Shown here in pieces: positions 1 through 22,100 of a DNA stretch of 31,727 nt. Under the pieces are notes generated by a model. It was not told the origin of the DNA. It saw only the letters and a list, made by a program, of their open reading frames with translations, and searched no databases. The stretch lies in assembly GCA_946803715.1 (NCBI GenBank), contig CAMPET010000019.1, positions 5,497 through 37,223 of the forward strand, read 5' to 3'. The translations under genes and the position numbers were made by a program. Positions within the stretch are counted from its first letter, which is position 1, and each line of letters opens with the position of its first letter. The stretch is from Beroe ovata (lineage: Eukaryota > Ctenophora > Nuda > Beroida > Beroidae).

Positions 1-216
1 ATCCGTTTGGGAGCTATCCTCAAATGCTCACTCAAACTGACATGTTTTGGGTCGATAAGGGGTTATGGTGGCCACTAACTCGGGAACCAATTATCTGATT
101 GACTTGAAATTTTGGTTGGCCGAGTTTCTAATGGTCCTTGAGCTGTGGTAGAAGTTTCAAGTTAATCGGTCTATCTGTTTGGGAGCTATCCTCAAATGCT
201 CACTCAAACTGACATT
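1..216. repeat. Two copies of a 172-nt-period direct repeat
   Basis: A block of about 43 nt (GGGAGCTATCCTCAAATGCT and its continuation to CTGACAT) occurs at 1-43 and again at 173-216. The copies differ at one position (ccgttt/ctgttt). The intervening text looks like the rest of a 172-nt unit, so this is probably the right end of a longer tandem array within a YTHDC2 intron. Confidence 0.75.
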
Positions 217-353
217 GCATAGGTATCGAGATATATGTGTTCAGTGTTGCTATGGCAATTGGCAGCCTTTTTAGGACGCATTGCTAATGCTATATCAACT
301 CAACAATTCATTGGGATTATGACAGTAACTAAGTAATGATCTCTAATTTTCAG

Positions 354-3199
354 TCACAAACACCCTGGAGCTTGACGATTGGATCTCAATGGATTTGCCT
401 GATGTGGAGGGAGTGCTGTCCATCAAGCAACTCAGACTCAAATTCCATGCTCTATTCCAGCGCCGACTCAAGACGCCATTTTCTCAGCTAACTCAGGTGA
501 TAAATTGTCCCCAACTGTGTACAGCTGCTGCCTGTAGCTCCCAACTCGAGGAGAAGTAGCATCGCTATTCGCTGTCTTATAACTCGAGAATAATTATCGC
601 TATTCGCTGGCTCACAACTCGAGAATAATTATCGCTCCCAACTCAACTCTCCCACAGGTCGATACTTCAATTCTGAGATGCATTGTATCTATACTGAAAC
701 AGGAGGAGGAACTCTTGAACCTTACACAACCCAGTGGCATTGCCCAACGACCCTTCAGGTTTCAACCTGCCTTCAAATGGATTGTTCTCATAATATGAGT
801 CATACTTAATTGAGTTAATTTGGGTGTTAATTATGATTATTTCCGTATGATATGAGTTATTTAGGTATGATATGAGTTGATTGGGGTGTGTAATCAGCTC
901 GTTTTATCCCACTTTCTCCTTATTCTCTCACACGACGAGTGAGATTTAACCCGGGTATCTCGGCAGACCGTACGACCACGCCTATCATACACGGTACCAT
1001 ATGCCCCATGTGATATCGCCTGCCATTGCGTTTGATGATATTGTTGAGGTGAGTGAGGCTATCGCTATAACCTTAACAAGAATTACGCCCGTTATTCCCG
1101 ACAGGCGGGCGTTATATTTCCACCCAGCCTTTAAAAGCAATCAGGTTGAAATTTAAATTCTAAGGTCTGGCTAATTTGTGATTGGGCCGCATTGCCAATA
1201 GCGCGATCTTTTTGCCTTATTTCAACGGCCAATCTACGAAGCCGCGCATTTCATAAAATTGGTCATTTAGTTAAAAATTTTACTTTGCGATTGCGCGCAT
1301 GCAATTGCGTGCGGAGTGGTTTCTATGTAACACTTTGAAATGGTCGCGCGCGCACAAAACCATTTATAATNCTAAACATAACCAAATATTTCTGTTACAT
1401 TGTTTATTTCGCTCTCAGATGGACCACTTTACTCGTCAGTTGACGGCATAACATCAGCATCAGGCTATCACTCAGCGTATCCTATAGATGAGCAGCAGTT
1501 TTACAATCAGGTATATAGCAACTACTCCTTCATAATTCACTCCTCTTTGTTATTAAATTGTCACTATCAGTAGAGTGTGGCTATGATCCTTCACCTTAAT
1601 CTCTGATCGTTGCTTAGCAACAAGCCCAGCAACAGCAAGCGGTCGCTGCAGTAACCGGTGCGAGGGGTGTAGAACAGTACGGTGGTGCTCAAAGTCAATA
1701 CAAACAGCGTCTCCAGGGAGCGCCACAGAATGCTAAGTTAGTGGGGGGATCTTGTCTTACAATTTACATTGACAATTTACATTAACACTTAACATTGACA
1801 CCACCTACATTGAATCAAGTACATATTGACACCCCATATTATAAGGTATTTCATCATGAAGTGTGGGAATCAGCGGAATATTGAGGATTCCGTGCAAAGC
1901 GGTTTCTGGCAGACATCAACCGTGACAGAAAAGAAGCTCAATCAAGCGTACGCCCTCTGCAAAAACGTTTTCTTAGTCTTCAGTGTTCAGACAAGTGGGC
2001 ATTTCCAGGTAAAGGAGAGTTTTTGCAAGAATATTTGTAGCCATATCTCGAACGCGTCTTTGGCAATGGTTTTTACCCCTCGCTGAATATAATACCCCCT
2101 CGACTGCTTGCGCAGGGCTATGCTCGTATGATAGCACCCTTCACAAGTGGCAGTAACGGCGGGGTGGTGCGTATTGAGTGGCTGAAGAGAGCTAACCTCC
2201 CCTTCCAACGATGCCACCACCTCTACAACCCATGGAATGAGAACAGGTAGCTTACATATATATTAGGGGAGTTACTGATAGACCTCACTTTAGTGAAACG
2301 TGGGGTTATACCCCCAGTCTGCTAGTACCGTTTATTCACCGTGGCATTGTCAGATAACATGTTAGAACCATGGCAGTTTCAGTATCAGACAACAAAATGC
2401 TTTGCAGACGCTCCAATATTTGATAATGATGCACATTCATAACGACGTATTTCACTTNTTCCCCCCCCCCCCAGAAAGGTACAGGTTGCTCGTGACGGGC
2501 AGGAACTGGAACCCAGTGTTGGAGAAGGGCTGCTCCGACTGTGGGATGATCTTCCCTCATTTACACCCCGAGGTGGGTATATGGATACTGGCATGATGCC
2601 AAAACAGTAGCTTTAGTGCGGTAAAATTATACGGTTGGAGAGTTTGGATGCCATTATTTTACCTAACCAATCATCAGGAAACTACTACAATCGACCAATG
2701 TAACGAATCTCGAAGAGTTAGCGAGGAGCTATCCCACATCCCCAAATGTTTAACCCATGTTTTCGTAAGAATGGCCGAAAACATCAGATAAACCATGATT
2801 TTATTGCTCGATGTCAAGGGAGGTTCATGCCTCCTTTTGACGCCAGGTTTTTTGCCACACCTGACTTAGGCTTTGATCCCTGTCTGAGTGTGTCTATCAG
2901 TATCATGGGCTCAGGTTCTTGTGAAAGCGAACTTGGAGTGGATCAAGGTGAAGTCAGGAGAATTATTTTTATCTTGTTTTTATATGTTTACTCGTTTAAA
3001 ATATTCTCTCGACCGATTTCGCTATGGGAACATGTCATCCCATATCATTTTATTTTTGTTTTAATACTTTTAAATTTCAGAACCAGATCACACTCACAAT
3101 CACACTTTCTTGCCAGGACAATTTTCAATTTTATACCTCAGAATGAGACCAGTGAATGAAGAATTAGGATTTGAAAATGATGACGCATCAACATTATAA
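354..3199 (+). CDS. YTHDC2: YTHDC2-like m6A reader, C-terminal part (5' end outside window)
   Basis: This is the 3' end of a gene for a YTH-domain RNA-binding protein. Exons read from sequence: 354-496, 658-758, 967-1048, then 1419-1510, 1618-1736, 1846-2008, 2116-2246, 2485-2572, 2770-2947 and 3081-3199 (stop TAA 3197-3199). The last seven chain in frame. The first three encode the YTHDC2 pre-YTH region, including a PSGIAQRP motif that matches PSGIGQRP of vertebrate YTHDC2. Then comes a Gln-rich linker and the YTH domain (1846-2572). In the family, YTHDC2 is an ATP-dependent 3'-5' RNA helicase with a YTH domain, needed for the mitosis-to-meiosis switch; the helicase part would lie left of the window. 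The phase between 1048 and 1419 does not match, and an N at 1371 suggests a missing short exon. YTHDC1 was considered, but the PSGI.QRP segment and the YFIMK start of the domain favour YTHDC2. Confidence 0.82.
560..650. repeat. Short intronic duplication (aactcgagaataattatcgct)
   Basis: Two near-identical copies of a unit containing ACTCGAGAATAATTATCGCT sit about 37 nt apart in the intron between exons 354-496 and 658-758. A related piece, with CGCTATTCGCTG, precedes them. This is a small local tandem duplication with no evident function. Confidence 0.6.
1846..2572 (+). other. YTH domain exons with intact m6A cage
   Basis: Three exons (1846-2008, 2116-2246, 2485-2572) encode the YTH fold. 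It starts at YFIMKCGNQRN, passes through VFLVFSVQTSGHFQGYARM and reaches HHLYNPWNEN. The aromatic cage residues known from human YTHDC2 (Trp1310, Trp1360, Leu1365) have visible counterparts: Trp in SGFWQTSTV, Trp in VVRIEWLKR and Leu in ANLPFQ. The domain should therefore bind N6-methyladenosine. The acceptor for the third exon is chosen at 2484 rather than 2474 because only it keeps the reading frame (AG+G gives Arg). Confidence 0.85.
2573..3199 (+). other. C-terminal extension of the YTHDC2-like protein
   Basis: After the YTH domain, vertebrate YTHDC2 ends within a few residues. Here two further exons (2770-2947 and 3081-3199) add about 98 residues, including the segments FMPPFDARFFATPDLGFDP and HTHNHTFLPGQFSILYLRM, before the stop codon. 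Both junctions keep the frame. I recognise no domain. The region is neither low-complexity nor repeat-like, so it may be a folded lineage-specific tail. Confidence 0.6.
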
Positions 3200-3348
3200 T
3201 TCTAATTCATTGGCATAGTTTTGGCATTGTTTTAGCACTGTTTTGGCGAGATTTTTCTACTTATCCAGTAAATGTAATTCATGGCATATTCCGATTTTCG
3301 GATCATACTTGAAGTAATGAAGTACGTTGGCGTAAAAATAAAATTTAC

Positions 3349-3572
3349 GGCATTGAAATTCTCGACGGGCTGTTATCGAGTTCGACAGCCAAACAATGTA
3401 CATGCACAGCATGTACATTGATGTAAATCTGATATTTACGGTAAATATCAGATCGCAGATGTGACTTCCTTTCTGCGCCGCGCGTGGAACAGAAGTCACT
3501 GTGTGCTGTGCATGTCCATTGTATTTGTTTGGCTGTCGAATTCGATGATGTCCACTGTCGAGAATTTCATTG
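3349..3572. repeat. Long imperfect foldback element with nested palindromes
   Basis: The left arm (3349-3411, containing TTCGACAGCCAAACAATG) is matched in reverse complement by the right arm (3505-3572, containing TTTGTTTGGCTGTCGAATTC). Inside lie two perfect palindromes: 3394-3420 (CAATGTACATGC / GCATGTACATTG) and 3427-3453 (ATCTGATATTTAC / GTAAATATCAGAT). It has the structure of a foldback or MITE-like non-autonomous transposon. No coding part is seen. Confidence 0.75.
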
Positions 3573-3698
3573 CGCGCGCTCGCGTCAGCTTGGCCGTTGC
3601 CAGATGCTATCTGTGGGAATGTGGGATCTGTCCACCCACCATGGCCAATTTTTAGTATTTCTTGCGCGAAGCGCACCGACGGTATAGTATTATCGCGT

Positions 3699-3719
3699 CG
3701 GATAATAGTATTATCCGAA
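3699..3719. repeat. Near-perfect 21-nt palindrome
   Basis: TCGGATAATA and TATTATCCGA flank a central base. It is one of several short palindromes in this repeat-rich intergenic stretch. Confidence 0.6.
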
Positions 3720-3737
3720 TGAGTACACGTTGCGCAC

Positions 3738-3783
3738 CATTGACTTTTTTCTCGCGCGCCATTGACTTTTTTCTCGCGCGCGC
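3738..3783. repeat. Tandem duplication of a 22-nt unit
   Basis: The unit CCATTGACTTTTTTCTCGCG occurs twice head to tail and runs into an alternating CG tract. Confidence 0.75.
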
Positions 3784-3879
3784 TTATGCAGATAAACTGG
3801 GCAGATTAAATTGAAGTCTCACAAAATTGTGATGCATATGATCGGATCTGATGTTTTCACACTGCGAAGACCAACGTCC

Positions 3880-4100
3880 GCGCGCATGTTGCGCGGCTCT
3901 GTTCCCGCGCTGCGTGACCATGACCCAAATACTTATTGCGCGCACTTGCCGGATAATATCTGTCCACTGTTTCTTGCGCGCGCAAGAAACAGTGGACAGA
4001 TAACATCCGGCAAGCGCGCGCTGCGCGTCTACGACTAGACTTTTCAGTTCAGTGAGTAGAACAACAACGCGTAGCGTGTGCGCACGCGGCTTTGTGGTTC
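3880..4100. repeat. Interspersed CG-rich repeat, copy 1
   Basis: The segments GTTCCCGCGCTGCGTGACC, TGACCCAAATACT, CTACGAC, TTTTCAGTTCA.TGAGT and GTGTGCGCACGCG occur in this order here. They recur in the same order at 18185-18325. The 3938-4020 palindrome interrupts this copy. Confidence 0.75.
3938..4020. repeat. Long palindrome centred on GCGCGC
   Basis: Arms of about 40 nt meet at a CG-alternating centre. The left arm reads CTTGCCGGATAATATCTGTC and then CACTGTTTCTTGCGCG. The right arm is its reverse complement with one or two changes (AATATC versus TAACATC). When this block is compared with the related copy near 18180-18330, it looks like an insertion into that older repeat. Confidence 0.85.
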
Positions 4101-4560
4101 AGACATTCCAGATCATGTTAAGATTTAAAAGGCGCGGCGTGCACATGAGCCGCTTTGTATTCGGCTTGATACACAACTGCATCGATATGCTCTGTGTTTG
4201 GTTGCTGTTGATGAAATCCTCTCAGTGGGGACCAGTTATCCTACGAACTTGGTTTAAAATGCAGAATTCTTTAATTAATAATAAATTTTCCATAGAATTA
4301 TCAATAGGAGACTAATATTTTCATGAGCCTTTGAATATTTTATTTCAGTAGCACAAAAAACACTCTTTTACTAAAGTTTGGATTTGATATCACTTCTTCT
4401 TCGTGAATTGGACTATCCATTGTTTGAAACTCATATGATTAATGATGGTACCCTGTAAAAAAGACTGTCCATATAAATCAATGTATGTGACTATAGCTAA
4501 AGAAATTGATATGTATAACTATCATGAACTAATCCCTGAAGTCCAAAGTAGTGTTGTGTA

Positions 4561-17582
<13,022 letters not shown>

Positions 17583-19114
17583 CCCAACTCACCTATTTTT
17601 CTGTTTCCTTTTTGAGTTGAACTAATGAAGTTAAGTTCTCACTGCAGGATTAGGTCCGGTCTTAGGTCCTAAACCCGTATGTGTACACTGTACACATGGG
17701 AGGAAAAGTGGACGGAAAGAAAAAGACGCGCACTTTACACCTACAGTGGAAACTGCTTACAAATACAATGGCTAACAATTGCGCGTCTTTTCCTTCCTTC
17801 CGCCTTTTTCTTCCATGACAAAGGCGGAATTGTAAATGTAAGGCACAAGGATCCCATGCCACCTTCAGCTTCATGCACTGCACTAAGTGCAGTGCACTTG
17901 CGTTGCCGTTTTTACTTCTTCGATTTTGACTTCGCTTTGACTGCTTTGTATAGTGTTGAAGGATTTCTCCCTAGTCTCACGTCCCAGGTCTAGGTCCCTA
18001 CCCTCGCGTCGCTGGCGCTGGCGGAATTGATTTACAATTGCGCGGCGCCGACGGTATACCGCGGTAGGGAAAACCCTACAAGTGTAGTTATAGTGATACT
18101 ATTACTTTGTGCTTTGTGCTTGATTGACATGACGCATTTATTCCGATTTTATTTTATCTGACCTCTGTTTTACGTGCGCTGCGCGCGAGTGTTCCCGCGA
18201 TGCAATCAGCAATGCGTGACCCAAATACTCCACGCGCGCGCGCGCTCCTTTCTACGACTTTTCAGTTCACTGAGTGGTATAGAACACTAGAACAGGGGCG
18301 CGCAACGTGTGCACACGCGCGAGCTAAGCTAAACCATAAACAAAGCACTAAAGCAGAGGTCTGATAAATTCTAACAATATTCCACTGTATAATTGTTTTT
18401 TGCGCGTCTCTATCGGAAGCGCGGCCAATATGGAGGCGGCTCGCGCGCACAAAAACCGTGGACTGACCGGTGCATCCGGGGCAAAAGTATGAACAATGAA
18501 ACAGCTGCGGCGCGGCCTTCGATAATGGCGCGCGCGAGAAACAGTGGACTCGCGCCTGGAATGCAGAATGATGCAAGTTTAGTTAATGTCAAAAATCCCG
18601 CAAGACACAATTTCACTTCATGTTTTTCTTGTTAAGTTATTGAATATGTTAGTCTAGGAGTTTTCTAATGTCTGAGTTTTGAGCTTATCAACACTACTTG
18701 TTGAAATCAAATTTGAGTTTGCTCATGATAAATATCAAAACATGTACAAACCAGCTCCCCCTGGGAACATTATCATGTTTTAGGTATGTCATCAAATCTG
18801 ACATCTCAAATAACTGAATTGCACTCTGGAGAGTTTTTGATAAAAGCCCACAACCTACTCTCCATCTGTAGATGTTTCATCTACAATATTGCAAACCACA
18901 CATAACATTACTTAATTACTCTTAATCAATAATTGTGGGCTAATGGAAAATAACTTTGTTAACAGAGGCCTTCAGTCTTGTTTGACTTTCCAATAAATTC
19001 AAAGTATCAGTCACTAGCACATCAATCGCTAACATATCATTATATTTCTACAGAGTTGTTATGCCCTGAATTTAGGACTGATCTTGATAAATCAATTCAA
19101 CCATTCATTTTAGG
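17583..19114. other. Intergenic region with CG-rich repeats
   Basis: There is no gene between the ABCC stop and the ATAD3 start. 17640-18640 is CG-rich repeat sequence with short palindromes, for example GTGTACACTGTACAC at 17690 and the hairpin TGCACTGCAC/GTGCAGTGCA around 17874-17899. It also holds a second copy of the family at 3880-4100. 18640-19110 is AT-rich unique sequence, the likely ATAD3 upstream/5' leader region. A pyrimidine-rich acceptor (TTCATTTTAG) ends one base before the ATAD3 ATG. Confidence 0.65.
18185..18325. repeat. Interspersed CG-rich repeat, copy 2
   Basis: This copy shares with 3880-4100 the ordered segments GTTCCCGCG, GCGTGACCCAAATACT, TCTACGACTTTTCAGTTCA and CGTGTGCACACGCG. 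It lacks the palindrome inserted in copy 1. A related AGAAACAGTGGAC fragment of that palindrome lies at about 18537-18549. Confidence 0.75.
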
Positions 19115-22100
19115 ATGGGTTGGCTTTGGAACAACCCTTCACAACCAAAAAACTTTGAAGATGTCCTCAACAAAGATGGTGATTTGGCATCCCTTGAGCA
19201 ATGATATTTGCTAAATAAATATGGTTTGCCTACATTGACATGCATCTGATTTATTTTAGCATCTGTTTTATTTCAGCTGATGAAGCGAAATCATCTGACA
19301 GTGCACAGACCCCAGCTGGTAAGGAGCAATAGCAAGGAACCTTGTCAAAATTCAATACTAAATTCATGTCCTTGTCTGCATATATATTAACTTGGTTTTC
19401 AGCCCATGACATTTCAGATCCCTCGTCCTCCTCATCACGAGTTCAGCAGCCCAATTCCCCTCCCCCTCCCCCACGAGAAGTGAAGTTTTCCGGGTTTGAT
19501 GCTTCTGCTTATGAAAGGGCAGCGAAAGCAATCAAAGAAATTGACAGATCAAGTAATTATTCTCCTTATTTTACCTACTTTGCCTGTTTAAACATGTTTG
19601 GAAATGGTCAGTGACTCCCTAATGGAAGCAAGCGAATTTCTGGTGCTCTGAAGCAGTAGCATGCTCATGCATTTGGTACCCTCTCTTCAGAAAATGCCAA
19701 AGAACATCTTGACCTGACGTTGAAGCAGGAAGAAACAAAGAAGGAGGAAGCTAGAACTACAGCAAAACAAATCGAGTTACAAATCAGCCAGGAGAACACA
19801 AACAGAATGAGGTGTTGTGTAGAAAATAAGGCAGATATTTCGAATTTCAACCCTTCTCTTCTCTTGTCTTCTTCATAGGTGTCCCTCAATTAATATATGT
19901 GTCCCTTTATTGATATATAATGAGATTCGTTTTTCTATACAGGGCAATGGAAGAGGAGAAACGAAAGACTCTGAAAGAGGAACAGAAGTACATGCAACAG
20001 AATGAACAGTATAAAGATAGACTGGCAAGGAGACGTCACGACGACCAACTTGGTATCTTGCCAAATTTACTTACCTAAGATCGTATTTAAGATCGTATTA
20101 ATAGGGAATGCCAATTCTAATTTAAGTCTCCCTTGAAATTTGAATAGTGTGAACACTGAACAGCGAATGGATTCCACCCTTGTTCTTTCTCTCTCTCCTA
20201 TCACCGCTTCTCAGAGCAGGATCGGAAGAACAATGAGGAAATTTTGCGGAGGCAGGAGGACTCAGTGAAGCAGCAGGAGATGATGCGACGAGAGACGGTG
20301 GAGTATCAGGAGAAGCTCCGACACGAAAATGAGATGAAGAGCATCGAGGCTAAGATGAGGGGGAAGTGAGTAACTTTCTCAACTTTGTTATTTTTGATGA
20401 AAGTGCTGTTATGTTGTTGCCATATCTTGTCATTGATGAACAATGAACATTGCTCTATGCCATATCTTGTCATTGATGAACAATGAACATTGCTCAATGC
20501 TCAGGGCGAAGGTTGAGCGGGAAAATCATGATTTGAACAAGGAGAAGATACGGTTGGATAGGGAGGAACAGAGAAAAACGTGGATGGAAGTGTGTAGCTC
20601 CGTTGGGAACATGATTGGAACCGGTCAGTATATGTCACTGATATTCTTCTTTTGTCACGGTATTGACACCACTCAGCTTCGTCATGTTTCCCCCAATCGA
20701 TCATGCTGCTCTGTAATCATCGGCATTTGACACCGTGTATTTGATATAGTACGGTGTCTGGCATAGTCTAACATGTTAGACGGTGTATAGCATTTCTGCT
20801 CTTCACTCCATGGCACCACTCTCAACTTTTCGTCACTTATCTTCCTTGACACCACTTTTCCCACTGCTCTTGACACCACTTTCCCCACAGGTCTTGACAC
20901 ACTGATCAGTAACAACGCTAAGATCGTGGGAACAGCAACGGCTGTATTTGGTCTGGCGGCCGGGTATTTCCTTGCAAAGCGAGGAATAGGTGTAGGGGCG
21001 CAGTATGTCGAGAATAGGATTGGAAAACCAACACTGGTCAGGGAAACTTCGCGAGCAAGTTACAAGGTATGTGATACTTGGTAATTGGTGATTACCACTT
21101 GGTACTGATTGGTAATGACTAAGAAACTAGTTTCCGTGCTGGTTCAACTATAGAGAAGAGCACCTATTGATGACCAGCACCAGGGTCTCAATCTCTGATA
21201 TTGATCAGCGGCGCTCATCAATCTCCGAATTGAAATATAGACCTTTCGCTGCAACAGAAATTTGAAACTTCCTGAATTTTTATCGACGTCCGATTTAATA
21301 TCGAATTCAGGGAGTTTCTGTGTTCCTGTTGAAAAAGACGCTCAAATTGTGCTCTTCCAAACCCAGTAACATCCTACTTTCAGGAGAATTCCTTAACGAA
21401 GTTCTTGTTCCGACACGCAGTTCTTGTGTCACAAATGGCAAAAAAGAAAATTCGGGAAGAATTCCACTTTTTAGTGGAACGCGCGGTTAACACAAAATCT
21501 TGTAAACTTTTTTCAGCACTAAAAACGTGCTTATTGCGCGCGCACGTACGTTTGTTTCCAGAATTTTGTAGAATCGTAGAGCAGAGCTCAGATTTTGACT
21601 TCGCGCGCTACGTTGACGTCTTGCGCGCTTCAAGTTCTAGAATGAATTCTGAATCAGACATTGGTTGTGAAGTGAAATGAAATGAGTCACATTTAGGGAG
21701 GGAAAGCCTTCATTTGAAGTGTCATCGAGAGCAACTAATTCCCCTCTTCGACATATATTATACACCCCTTCATATTCCCCATACCTCAATCAAATTTTTA
21801 TCTATTGGATATTTCTAACATTTATTATCAGGACGTGATGGATTGAACCATCACACACCGTATCTCAGGACGTGAAGAAGTACACAATCACGCCGCTTGT
21901 ACGAATGTTGCTAAGGAAACCCAGACCTGACCCAACAGAGGGTGTGATAACCAATCCTTCTCTTGATAAACGACTAAAAGTGGTGAGTTTGAGATTCTGT
22001 GTTTTTGTCCCGGCCGCACCCCCTCTTCTTTTTTGTTTACAGAAAGTAGGCACTGTTTCGGAGTGTGTTGGAAATCAAAAGGTGTTGTTAGGTCGTATAA

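Larger units (their letters stand above)
3200..4560. other. Intergenic region rich in CG-containing foldback repeats
   Basis: No gene is seen between the YTHDC2-like stop and the ABCC start. The stretch is packed with inverted repeats and alternating CGCG tracts (listed separately). Open frames here, for example 4052-4315, run through repeat sequence and have no recognisable product. The last 240 nt before 4561 are AT-rich and repeat-free, and would be the likely place for the ABCC promoter and 5' leader; no TATA box is convincing. Confidence 0.7.

Noticed and set aside
935-990. tRNA-like word on the minus strand (GGGTTAAATC with a D-arm-like stretch)
   Set aside because: No T-stem pairing and the spacing is too short; part of the stretch is better explained as a YTHDC2 acceptor and exon.
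4052-4315. Plus-strand ORF of 87 codons
   Set aside because: Begins inside the interspersed CG-rich repeat; no product recognised.
21405-21680. Plus-strand ORF of 91 codons
   Set aside because: Runs through CG-rich repeat sequence in an ATAD3 intron, with no splice compatibility with the neighbouring phase-0 exons and no recognisable domain.
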